Origin: Emticicia fluvialis
GTDB lineage: Bacteria; Bacteroidota; Bacteroidia; Cytophagales; Spirosomataceae
Length of the DNA stretch: 64,000 nucleotides
Direction of reading: 5' to 3'
Assembly (NCBI RefSeq): GCF_024793945.1
Contig: NZ_JANUSD010000012.1
Location: 62,001-126,000 of the forward strand
Every line of letters starts with the position of its first letter. The first letter of the stretch is position 1. Shown here piece by piece: positions 57,148-64,000 of the stretch. Below the pieces are notes generated by a model. It was not told where the DNA came from, did not search any database, and was given only the letters and a program-made list of their open reading frames with translations. A program made the position numbers and the translations under genes.

Positions 57148-58071
57148 CTAAAGCGCATGATTTGCCATAATCCTTGACAAAATGCCCTCTTTGAGCGAAT
57201 AGCTTGAAACCAACACCTGATTGATTCCAAAAGCCTGTATCACATATTTAATTAGGCAAACCGCTACTACTATCATATCAGCCCTTAATTCAATCATTCC
57301 GGCAATCGCCATTCTTTCTGCGTGGTTCTTAAAAAGCAGTTCGTCATAAGCCCTGTAAAATTCCTGAATTGAATATTCAAATCCAACTTGTTCTTCTGCA
57401 GGTAATACTCCTTTTTCCCGCATGTATTGCATATCAATCAAGGTATCAAAAGAACCTGACGAGCCAATTAAAATTTGAGGGTCATACTGATGGCAGGCAT
57501 TGGCAAGCGGCAATAACTGCTCGCGGAAGTAATCATCCATTTGCTGCACCGAGCGCATAGAAACAGGATCAGTCTTCATAAATCTGTCCATCAGGCGTTG
57601 CCCGCCTATTTCAAAACTCTGTTTCCATAAAATCCGGTCTTCGTTACCAATAATAAATTCTACACTGCCACCGCCAATATCCATCACCATTGATGTTTCT
57701 TTAATTGGCACGGCTTCTTTTACGCCATCATATATCAGCTCTGCCTCCTTATCGCCTGAAATAACCTGAATCATGATACCGGTTTCTTCTGCTACACGAT
57801 TAACAAATTCATCTTTATTGGCCGCATTTCTGATAGCGCTGGTACCAATGGCAAATACCTGTTTAGTTTCTATCTCATGGCTATCAATAATGCCCTTGAA
57901 ATGCCTCAGAACCCCTAAGGCTCTCTGGATACCCTCTTCAGAAATAATGCCTTTGCTAATGCCCCCCTGCCCTATTTTAGCCGGGATAGACTCGCGGTAG
58001 AGAGTCTGCTTGTTCTCAACAATCAATAAATGAAAAGTATTGGTTCCTAAATCAATGACGGCGATTTTCAT
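57148..58071 (-). CDS. Ppx/GppA-family phosphatase
   Basis: This 307-residue protein has only the Ppx/GppA actin-like ATPase-fold domain: IDLGTNTFHLLIVE (residues 5-18), GTSAIRNAANKDEF, VMDIGGGSVEFI and GSSGSF. Short family members hydrolyse exopolyphosphate or pppGpp; which one is not decided by sequence. The length is that of the short form without the C-terminal HD domain. A TAGTTTTG box at 58101-58108 would give a leader of about 23 bases. Confidence 0.9.
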   Translation of the reverse strand: MKIAVIDLGTNTFHLLIVENKQTLYRESIPAKIGQGGISKGIISEEGIQRALGVLRHFKGIIDSHEIETKQVFAIGTSAIRNAANKDEFVNRVAEETGIMIQVISGDKEAELIYDGVKEAVPIKETSMVMDIGGGSVEFIIGNEDRILWKQSFEIGGQRLMDRFMKTDPVSMRSVQQMDDYFREQLLPLANACHQYDPQILIGSSGSFDTLIDMQYMREKGVLPAEEQVGFEYSIQEFYRAYDELLFKNHAERMAIAGMIELRADMIVVAVCLIKYVIQAFGINQVLVSSYSLKEGILSRIMANHAL

Positions 58072-58100
58072 GAAGCGGTATTCTGGTGATGTTTCCGGTG

Positions 58101-58108
58101 CAAAACTA
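58101..58108 (-). promoter_or_regulatory. Putative -7 box of Ppx/GppA gene
   Basis: The minus strand reads TAGTTTTG, matching TAnnTTTG, 30 bases before the start codon. Confidence 0.4.
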
Positions 58109-58170
58109 CACCTTTTAAAAAAAGACTTGCAGACCTGCCCCGATTAAATTTCATAAAAACCTGACGGATA

Positions 58171-58202
58171 CTTGAAAAAATAATTAATTATTTCTACATT
58201 TG
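58171..58202 (+). promoter_or_regulatory. rpsU promoter
   Basis: CTTG (58171-58174) and TACATTTG (58195-58202) are 20 bases apart, matching the -33/-7 layout. The transcript would start near 58209. Confidence 0.65.
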
Positions 58203-58215
58203 CAGCCCAAACAAA

Positions 58216-58223
58216 AGGAGGTG
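58216..58223 (+). promoter_or_regulatory. Strong Shine-Dalgarno before rpsU
   Basis: AGGAGGTG lies 7 bases before ATG 58231. Other genes here, including rpsT and rplU, have no comparable site, so this one is exceptional in the window. Confidence 0.8.
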
Positions 58224-58230
58224 TATCTAT

Positions 58231-58425
58231 ATGTTAGTAGTAAATGTAAAAGAAAACGAGTCTATTGATAAAGCGTTGAAACGTTTTAAAAAGAAATTTG
58301 AAAAAACTGGTGTGTTGCGTCAGTTGCGTAAACGTCAGGCTTTTGAGAAACCTTCTGTAGCTCGTCGTAACGAGGTTATCCATGCCCGTTATGTAACAAA
58401 ACTAAGAAGCAACGAAGAAATCTAA
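58231..58425 (+). CDS. rpsU: Ribosomal protein bS21
   Basis: This 64-residue basic protein starts MLVVNVKENESIDKALKRFKKKFEKTG and continues LRQLRKRQAFEKPSVARRNE, the bS21 pattern. It sits at the mRNA exit area of the 30S subunit. In Bacteroidota bS21 helps cover the 3' end of 16S rRNA, and its own mRNA keeps a strong Shine-Dalgarno site, as here, which supports autoregulation. It is followed by an 8-bp-based hairpin and a Xer-type recombinase gene. Confidence 0.95.
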   Translation: MLVVNVKENESIDKALKRFKKKFEKTGVLRQLRKRQAFEKPSVARRNEVIHARYVTKLRSNEEI

Positions 58426-58428
58426 AGT

Positions 58429-58470
58429 CAATTAACATCAATTCCGAAACTAAATTTCGGTGGTTAATTG
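58429..58470 (+). terminator. Hairpin after rpsU
   Basis: CAATTAAC (58429-58436) and GTTAATTG (58463-58470) enclose an inner stem CCGAAA/TTTCGG. No long T-run follows, so attenuation rather than full stop is possible. Confidence 0.45.
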
Positions 58471-58536
58471 TAAATAGATATATTTTAAACCATATTAGCA
58501 GTTTCAATTGCCTAAAGCAAATTGTTTAATGCTAGT

Positions 58537-59421
58537 ATGGTTTCTTATTTTTTACAGTATATCCAATTCGAAAAACGGCTTAGTCGGCATACGCTTACCG
58601 CTTATGAAAACGACATGAAGCAGTTTTCGTCTTATCTCCTCTTTCAATACGAACTGACTGAGCCTGAAAAGGCCGATTCACAGATGATAAGGTCATGGAT
58701 AGCCGGTATGGCTGAAGAAAGAATGGATAACCGGAGCATTAACCGGAAAATAGCCACTCTCCGCAGTTTTTATGATTATCTGCTTCGCCGCAAAGCCATC
58801 AATACCGACCCGATGCTTAAAGTAAGGGCATTGAAAACCGACAAACCCCTGCCGAAATTTGTTGAGGAAAAACCCATGAAAACGATGCTGGACGAAACCA
58901 GTTTTGAAGCCGATTTTGCCGGCCACCGGGATAAACTGGTTCTGGAACTACTTTACGGCACAGGTATGCGGCTGGCTGAGTTAATAGGCCTAAAAACTGC
59001 TGATGTCAATCTATTTAACCAGACACTTACCGTGCTGGGCAAAAGAAACAAGCAAAGGGTTATTCCTGTCAATAAAGGCCTGGCAGACGCCATTGCCGTT
59101 TATCTGATTTACAGAAAAGAGTTTCTGAGCAATTACGAAGATACCCCTTACCTGATTTTAACTGACAGCGGAGCGCAGGCGTATCCGATGTTTATACAGC
59201 GGCTGGTGAAAAAACACTTAACGCCCGTTACCTCTCTTGAACAAAAAAGCCCCCACGTAATAAGGCACACTTTTGCCACGCATCTGCTTAACCGGGGTGC
59301 CGACCTGAACGCTATTAAAGATTTGCTGGGCCACACCAGCCTGGCCGCAACCCAGGTTTACACGCACAATACCATTGAAAAACTAAAGAAAGTATATCAA
59401 CAGGCACATCCAAAGGCCTGA
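58537..59421 (+). CDS. xerC: Tyrosine recombinase, XerC/XerD type
   Basis: This protein of about 294 residues has an N-terminal SAM-like core-binding domain (RLSRHTLTAYENDMKQFSSYL) and a C-terminal catalytic domain with the R-K-H-R-H-Y set: arginine in GTGMRLAELIG, HVIRHTFATHLLNRGA and the tyrosine in AATQVYTHN. It resembles the chromosome-dimer resolution enzymes rather than phage integrases, and no mobile element borders it. The XerC versus XerD subtype is not clear. The ATG at 58537 is chosen over a TTG 15 bases upstream. A rpsU-recombinase neighbourhood is common in Bacteroidota. Confidence 0.9.
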   Translation: MVSYFLQYIQFEKRLSRHTLTAYENDMKQFSSYLLFQYELTEPEKADSQMIRSWIAGMAEERMDNRSINRKIATLRSFYDYLLRRKAINTDPMLKVRALKTDKPLPKFVEEKPMKTMLDETSFEADFAGHRDKLVLELLYGTGMRLAELIGLKTADVNLFNQTLTVLGKRNKQRVIPVNKGLADAIAVYLIYRKEFLSNYEDTPYLILTDSGAQAYPMFIQRLVKKHLTPVTSLEQKSPHVIRHTFATHLLNRGADLNAIKDLLGHTSLAATQVYTHNTIEKLKKVYQQAHPKA

Positions 59422-59467
59422 TTGGTGCCTGCCAACCGCAACATTTAACCTATAACTATGACTCTTG

Positions 59468-60388
59468 ATGAAAAACTACCTCTACACCCTCTGCCTGATA
59501 GCGGCAGTTAGCCTTGCCTATTTTTATCCGCAATATTTTATTGAAGTCAATGGTTTTCAGTTAAAAGAGCTGATTATCCCTCTTTTGCAAATAATTATGT
59601 TTGGTATGGGTACAACCATGACCTACGACGATTTTCTGGGAGTAATAAAAATGCCAAAGGCGGTTATTATCGGGCTGGTATGCCAGTTTACTATTATGCC
59701 ATTTTTAGGCTTTGCCATTGCCAGTACCTTCAATTTCCCTCCTGAAATTGCTGCGGGTGTTATTCTTGTAGGCTGCTCGCCCAGCGGGCTAGCGTCAAAC
59801 GTTATATCTTATATTTCAAAAGCCAATGTTGCCTTATCAATTACTATCACCTCACTTGCAACCATTCTGGCACCTTTTCTTACACCTTTTCTGATGAAAA
59901 TGCTTGGTGGGCAATTTATTGAAATCAATTTCTGGTCTATGATGTCAGATATCGTTAAAATGATAATTGTTCCCATCGGCATTGGCTTTCTGGTTAACAA
60001 ATTACTAAAAAATCATAATGCGCTGTTACAGAAAATACTTCCGCTTATATCAATGGGGGGTATAACAATAATACTTGTGGTAATTACAGCTGCCGGGCAA
60101 AAATCAATTCAAGCCGTAGGTTTAGCTTTGGTTTTTGCTACTGTTATTCATAATGTTGGTGGTTTTATTTTGGGCTACTGGGGCGCCAGATTATTTAAGC
60201 TGCCCGAGCAAGATTGCCGCACCGTAGCCATAGAGGTTGGGCTGCAAAATGCCGGGCTGGCCTCTGGCTTAGCAAAGGCCATGGGTAAACTGGCTACAGT
60301 GGGCATAGCCCCTGCGTTATTCGGGCCAATCATGAACATAAACGGCTCGCTGCTTGCCAGCTTCTGGAGTAAAAGGCCGGTAGATTAG
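59468..60388 (+). CDS. Bile acid:sodium symporter (BASS) family carrier
   Basis: This 306-residue protein has about ten hydrophobic segments. IIMFGMGTTMTYDDFLGVIKMPKAVIIGLVCQ near residue 40 and VGCSPSGLASNVISYISKANVALS near residue 100 are conserved in the BASS family, which moves small organic anions (ketopantoate, pyruvate, bile acids) with sodium. The late EVGLQNAGLASGLA motif is also typical. The substrate is unknown. The ATG at 59468 is preferred to a TTG one codon earlier. It ends at a bidirectional terminator. Confidence 0.88.
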   Translation: MKNYLYTLCLIAAVSLAYFYPQYFIEVNGFQLKELIIPLLQIIMFGMGTTMTYDDFLGVIKMPKAVIIGLVCQFTIMPFLGFAIASTFNFPPEIAAGVILVGCSPSGLASNVISYISKANVALSITITSLATILAPFLTPFLMKMLGGQFIEINFWSMMSDIVKMIIVPIGIGFLVNKLLKNHNALLQKILPLISMGGITIILVVITAAGQKSIQAVGLALVFATVIHNVGGFILGYWGARLFKLPEQDCRTVAIEVGLQNAGLASGLAKAMGKLATVGIAPALFGPIMNINGSLLASFWSKRPVD

Positions 60389-60413
60389 TCTTCACGGTAT
60401 CATACGATACCAA

Positions 60414-60437
60414 AAAAGCACGGCTGCCCGTGCTTTT
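60414..60437. terminator. Bidirectional terminator between BASS gene and rfbB
   Basis: AAAAGCACGG (60414-60423) and CCGTGCTTTT (60428-60437) form a 10-bp stem with a CTGC loop; A and T runs flank it on both sides. Confidence 0.75.
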
Positions 60438-60460
60438 CTCTTTTATAAACTTCCGGAATC

Positions 60461-61525
60461 TTACCTTCCGGTGTACATGCTTTCGTAGTATTTCATGTAA
60501 TCGCCACTGGTTACGTTTTTTAACCAGGTGGTGTTTTCAAGGTACCACTCTACTGTGTTTGTAAGGCCCTCTTCAAATTGAAGAGACGGCTGCCAACCCA
60601 GTTCGTTCATTAGTTTGGTGGCATCTATGGCATATCTTAAATCATGCCCGGCACGGTCTTGCACATAAGTGATTAATCCGGCAGAGGTACCCTCAGGGCG
60701 GCCGAGATTTTCATCCATAATTTTGCAAAGCAAATGCACCAGGTCAATATTCTTCCATTCATTAAAGCCGCCAATGTTGTAGGTCTCGCCATTACCGCCA
60801 TTGTGGTAAATAACATCAATGGCACGTGCATGGTCTTTTACATAAAGCCAGTCGCGCACGTTTTCGCCTTTTCCATATACCGGCAAAGGCAAATGATGCA
60901 TGATGTTGTTAATCATTAGCGGAATCAGTTTTTCAGGAAAGTGATTCGGCCCGTAATTATTAGAGCAGTTAGAAACCACCACCGGTAGCTTGTAGGTATT
61001 ATGATAAGCCCTTACAAAGTGGTCAGATGAAGCCTTTGAGGCAGAATAAGGAGAACGCGGATCATAGCTGGTGGTTTCAAGGAAGAACTCCTTCGGGTCA
61101 TGCAGTTCACCATACACCTCATCAGTCGATACATGGTAGAATCGCTTACCTTCATAATTACTTTCTTTCCATACCTCGCGGGCCGCATTAAGCAAGTTAA
61201 CGGTGCCTATAACGTTGGTCATCACAAATGCCATCGGGTCTGTTATTGACCTGTCAACGTGCGACTCAGCGGCCAGGTGAATAACGCCATCAAAATTGTA
61301 TTTCTGAAACAGGCCTTTCAGAAAATCAGCATCTACTATATCTCCTTTCTCAAATGTATAGTTAGGCAGGTGCTCAATATCTTTCAGGTTTTCAAGATTA
61401 CCGGCGTAGGTTAGTTTATCCAGATTAACAATCTGATAATCGGGATACTTGGTAACGAATAGGCGAACTACATGAGAACCAATAAAGCCTGCTCCGCCGG
61501 TTATTAAAATGTGTTTTGATTGCAT
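60461..61525 (-). CDS. rfbB: dTDP-glucose 4,6-dehydratase
   Basis: This 354-residue extended SDR enzyme has GGAGFIGSHVVRLFV as its NAD-binding loop, AESHVDRSI, the catalytic YxxxK in SPYSASKASSDH, and the substrate block NNYGPNHFPEKLIP. The reaction makes dTDP-4-keto-6-deoxyglucose for rhamnose or deoxyhexose units of surface polysaccharide. The full-length fit is good. galE lies upstream on the same strand, 71 bases away, so a nucleotide-sugar pair is likely. The rest of the rhamnose pathway is not in the window. Confidence 0.95.
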   Translation of the reverse strand: MQSKHILITGGAGFIGSHVVRLFVTKYPDYQIVNLDKLTYAGNLENLKDIEHLPNYTFEKGDIVDADFLKGLFQKYNFDGVIHLAAESHVDRSITDPMAFVMTNVIGTVNLLNAAREVWKESNYEGKRFYHVSTDEVYGELHDPKEFFLETTSYDPRSPYSASKASSDHFVRAYHNTYKLPVVVSNCSNNYGPNHFPEKLIPLMINNIMHHLPLPVYGKGENVRDWLYVKDHARAIDVIYHNGGNGETYNIGGFNEWKNIDLVHLLCKIMDENLGRPEGTSAGLITYVQDRAGHDLRYAIDATKLMNELGWQPSLQFEEGLTNTVEWYLENTTWLKNVTSGDYMKYYESMYTGR

Positions 61526-61596
61526 CTTTCTATTTCAGTTTAGGTATTACAAATGGCCGGCAAATAGGTTAACTACCGGCGTTGTAGTACATGGCA

Positions 61597-62613
61597 TTAT
61601 TTGTTTTCAGCTATTTTCTTTTCCCAACGCCAGGCATCTTCCACGCTTTCTTCCAACGACTTCTCGGTTTTCCAGCCCATTAGTTTTTCAGCTTTCTCAA
61701 CACTTCCGTATATTTTCTCTACGTCTCCGGCCCTGCGCGGCCCTATCTCATAATTCAGCTTTACATTATTCACTTTTTCAAAGGCTTTTATAACCTCTAA
61801 TACAGTATTTCCACGGCCTGTACCTACATTAAATACCTCATAAAAATTATCTTGTTTCTCTGAAAGCAATTTTAATGCCGAAACGTGCGCCTTTGCTAAA
61901 TCAACCACATGTATAAAGTCTCTTACGTTGGTACCATCGGGGGTATCGTAGTCGTTCCCGAAAACAGTCAGTTTCTCTCTTTTGCCTATAGCTGTTTGTG
62001 TAATAAACGGAACAAGGTTGCCAGGCACGCCTCTTGGCAGCTCGCCGATATGAGCAGAAGGGTGCGCACCAATAGGGTTAAAATAACGTAATGATATAAT
62101 TTTTAAAGCATTACCTGCTGCTATCGTATCCCGAAGTATGTCTTCACAGATAGTTTTAGTGTTGCCATAAGGCGATGCCGCTGGCTTACGCGGCGTATCT
62201 TCTGTTACAGGTATTGAATCTGGCTGGCCATATACCGTACATGACGATGAAAAAACAAGGTTCTTGATATTCAGTTTCAGCATCACCTCCAGTACATTAA
62301 GGGTTGAGCCTATGTTGTTTTCATAATATTTAAGCGGTTGCTGCACCGACTCACCTACGGCTTTATAGGCAGCAAAATGGATGATTCCTTCAATATTTTC
62401 TTCTGCACAAATCTTTTCAAGAGATGCTATATCGTTACAGTCGTTTTCATAATACTTTACAGACTTATCCAGTATTTTTTCCAGGCCTTGCAGCATGGTT
62501 TTTTCAGAATTGCTGAAATTATCAATAATAACAGGGTCATAACCGGCGTTCACCAGTTCAACTACTGTGTGGGAGCCAATAAATCCGGCACCGCCGGTAA
62601 CTAAGATTTTCAT
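61597..62613 (-). CDS. galE: UDP-glucose 4-epimerase
   Basis: This 338-residue extended SDR enzyme has GGAGFIGSHTVVELV near the start, SCTVYGQP, the catalytic Tyr and Lys in SPYGNTKTICED, and a C-terminal ADVEKIYGSVEKAE block (nominal reading RAGDVEKIYG). It interconverts UDP-glucose and UDP-galactose for surface carbohydrates. The start ATG 62613 gives MKILVTGGAG as in family members. A TACTTTTG box lies 65-72 bases upstream. Confidence 0.94.
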   Translation of the reverse strand: MKILVTGGAGFIGSHTVVELVNAGYDPVIIDNFSNSEKTMLQGLEKILDKSVKYYENDCNDIASLEKICAEENIEGIIHFAAYKAVGESVQQPLKYYENNIGSTLNVLEVMLKLNIKNLVFSSSCTVYGQPDSIPVTEDTPRKPAASPYGNTKTICEDILRDTIAAGNALKIISLRYFNPIGAHPSAHIGELPRGVPGNLVPFITQTAIGKREKLTVFGNDYDTPDGTNVRDFIHVVDLAKAHVSALKLLSEKQDNFYEVFNVGTGRGNTVLEVIKAFEKVNNVKLNYEIGPRRAGDVEKIYGSVEKAEKLMGWKTEKSLEESVEDAWRWEKKIAENK

Positions 62614-62677
62614 AAGCTTAAATTATCCTGTTAAAGTTTTTGAAAAAGTTTTTTAGCAAAACTATTTGTTTTTTTGG

Positions 62678-62685
62678 CAAAAGTA
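62678..62685 (-). promoter_or_regulatory. Putative -7 box for galE-rfbB
   Basis: The minus strand reads TACTTTTG; a second fitting box, TAGTTTTG, lies at 62657-62664. I cannot say which one is used. Confidence 0.4.
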
Positions 62686-62795
62686 TGAATTTAGAGGTGG
62701 AATTAGAAAATTTTGAGGTTTGAAGTTTTAACATAGCCGTAGCATAGCAGTTAGCACACTGACTGTCAGCTATTTAAAGCCGTAACGGAGCAGGT

Positions 62796-63632
62796 ATGAA
62801 AGAATCAGAAATAAAAGCGCTGGTAACACTTCTCGACGATGAGGATATGGAAGTAGTACAGCATGTAGAAAAACAATTGAGAACGATTGGTGGCGCGGTG
62901 ATTCCTTTGCTGGAAGACCATTGGCAGGAAAACGGGTTGAATCCGGTGTTGCAAAAGAAAATTGAAGACCTTATTCATGACTTGCAATACAACTTATTAG
63001 TTACCAGATTAGTAGATTGGAAAAATAACGGGCACCAGGATTTGCTGGAAGGTATGTGGATTGTGGCAACGTATCAGTATCCTGATATCAGTCTTGAAAA
63101 ATTACGCCAGAGCCTGAACGATATTTATTTTGATACCTGGCTGGAATTCAGGGACGATTTGCACCCACACGACCAGGTAAGGATATTGAATCAGGTGTTT
63201 TTTGACAAGTATAAGTTTCAGGCCAATACGAAGAACTTTCATTCTCCGGCCAACTCTATGTTGAATCAGGTTTTTGAACAACGCAAAGGCAACCCGATTT
63301 CGCTTTGTATCATTTATATGTTGCTGGCCAAGCGGCTGGGCATGCCTGTAAGCGGTGTAAATTTACCCAGTTTGTTTGTACTGACCTATAAAAACCCACA
63401 GATACAGTTTTATATAAATGTATTTAACAGGGGGTTAATATTTTCTAAGATTGATATTAGCAACTACATTAAACAAATGCACTTGCTGCCACAAGATAGC
63501 TTTTATCAGCCCTGCACTAACCTTGATATTGTGTGCAGAGTATTGAGAAACCTGATTGTGTCGTTTGAGAAAGTATCTGATGTAGAACGAGCGCAGGAAA
63601 TAGAAAATGTACTAAAGCTCCTGACCGAATAA
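62796..63632 (+). CDS. SirB1/transglutaminase-like family protein
   Basis: This 278-residue protein begins with a short HEAT-like helical region (residues 1-60, LLDDEDMEVVQHVEKQLRTIG) followed by a SirB1/transglutaminase-like core: FHSPANSMLNQVFEQRKGNPISLCIIYMLLAKRLGMPVSGVNLPS (about residues 150-195). The core cysteine (ISLCIIY) is where the transglutaminase-like fold has its nucleophile, but histidine and aspartate partners are not obvious in the late half. The function is unknown. Its stop lies 1 base from the end of the convergent phosphopantetheinyl transferase gene. Confidence 0.8.
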   Translation: MKESEIKALVTLLDDEDMEVVQHVEKQLRTIGGAVIPLLEDHWQENGLNPVLQKKIEDLIHDLQYNLLVTRLVDWKNNGHQDLLEGMWIVATYQYPDISLEKLRQSLNDIYFDTWLEFRDDLHPHDQVRILNQVFFDKYKFQANTKNFHSPANSMLNQVFEQRKGNPISLCIIYMLLAKRLGMPVSGVNLPSLFVLTYKNPQIQFYINVFNRGLIFSKIDISNYIKQMHLLPQDSFYQPCTNLDIVCRVLRNLIVSFEKVSDVERAQEIENVLKLLTE

Positions 63633-63633
63633 A

Positions 63634-64000
63634 TTAACACACAGCTACCAGATAGTATTTGTCTATTTTCTCTACAAATATCTGGTATGTCTGGTCTATT
63701 TCATTAATCTTGAGCCTGCCATTAATAACCTGCTGATTGATACTGAAAGGTGCTATCAGCAGGTTATCGTTAAAAATTACCTTGCGCTTACTATACAATT
63801 TATAAAGCGCCTCCTTTGCCGACCAGTAAATACAAAGTTTATCCAGATTACCAGCAGCATCGGCCCTTTCGGCATCTGACAGAAACTTGTGGGCAATTTT
63901 AAGCAATTTTTCGCTTGGGTGTTCCATATCAATGCCCAATGGCAGGTATTTATGCATTACCACAGCCACGTATTCAGCAGTATGCGTTAATGAAAACTGC
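63634..64000 (-). CDS. 4'-phosphopantetheinyl transferase, 3' part
   Basis: The frame is open to the right edge, so the start lies beyond base 64000. The visible 122 residues begin with an SLTHTAEYVAVV segment (Ser-x-x-His type), then GIDMEHPSEKL with the metal-binding acidic pair (Asp and Glu), and WSAKEALYKLY, the conserved W-x-x-K-E-A motif. These are the three hallmarks of the Sfp/AcpS-type enzymes that attach phosphopantetheine to carrier proteins. The shape is closer to the Sfp-like group by its WSAKEAL wording. A GTG at 63969 is not the true start because conserved residues precede it. Confidence 0.85.
   Translation of the reverse strand, partial: QFSLTHTAEYVAVVMHKYLPLGIDMEHPSEKLLKIAHKFLSDAERADAAGNLDKLCIYWSAKEALYKLYSKRKVIFNDNLLIAPFSINQQVINGRLKINEIDQTYQIFVEKIDKYYLVAVC

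Noticed and set aside
58537..59421. Integrase of a mobile element
   Set aside because: Xer-type wording, chromosomal neighbours and no attachment-site repeat or cargo nearby argue for a housekeeping recombinase.

Overview
The window is a stretch of chromosome from a member of the Bacteroidota, most likely a Cytophagales-type bacterium. The evidence is a T9SS regulator of the PorX type, many TAnnTTTG promoter boxes, Tat-exported TldD-type and sugar-isomerase-like proteins, homodimeric-type GcvP, small TMEM220-like and DUF2721 membrane proteins, and start codons that mostly lack a Shine-Dalgarno sequence (rpsU is the clear exception). Genes are densely packed on both strands. I see no prophage, insertion sequence, CRISPR array, rRNA or tRNA.

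Region by region: 1-6.7 kb is a uronate/rhamnogalacturonan-type catabolic cluster (3' part of uxaC, a GH106-like exported rhamnosidase, an ExuT-like transporter, an NTF2-like protein and a beta-lactamase-fold serine hydrolase). 6.8-25.5 kb is mainly housekeeping: dapA, a YihY/BrkB membrane protein, porX with an outer-membrane protein gene, an FtsE-like ATPase, an Fsa-type aldolase, a small SRP RNA, kdsB, a LysM protein, rpsT, radC, an ABC-F ATPase, a rhodanese and an atypical NRAMP-like carrier. 25.5-30.3 kb holds gcvP, a Tat-exported TIM-barrel protein and a low-molecular-weight phosphatase. 30.9-45.0 kb is one co-directional block: two tldD/tldE pairs, then DUF4159, MoxR, DUF58, BatA-like and two large membrane proteins. 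45.0-46.4 kb is a divergent metal-type locus (His-rich lipoprotein, MerC-like protein and a CxxC periplasmic protein) with palindromic operators. 46.5-51.2 kb has a DEAD-box helicase and a cobalamin riboswitch controlling btuB and a beta-propeller lipoprotein. 51.3-64 kb is again mostly housekeeping (M28 peptidase, CBS protein, rplU-rpmA, a NifU-like protein, Ppx/GppA, rpsU, a Xer recombinase, a BASS carrier, rfbB, galE, a SirB1-like protein and the end of a phosphopantetheinyl transferase).

The best candidates for something undescribed are linked. A 25-bp perfect palindrome (TTGCAACA-A-TGTTGCAA core) lies between a divergent gene pair at 30.6 kb, where it overlaps a minus-strand promoter that could feed a short terminated RNA. 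Close relatives of the same palindrome lie in the divergent promoter region of the metal-type locus at 45.9 kb. Between these sites sits the TldD/TldE-MoxR-VWA block, which also encodes a His-rich membrane protein. A zinc-responsive (Zur-like) regulon that includes an exported TldD-type metalloprotein system is a reasonable hypothesis, but it is inference.

All functional names rest on reading motifs and recalled family features; no database search was possible.
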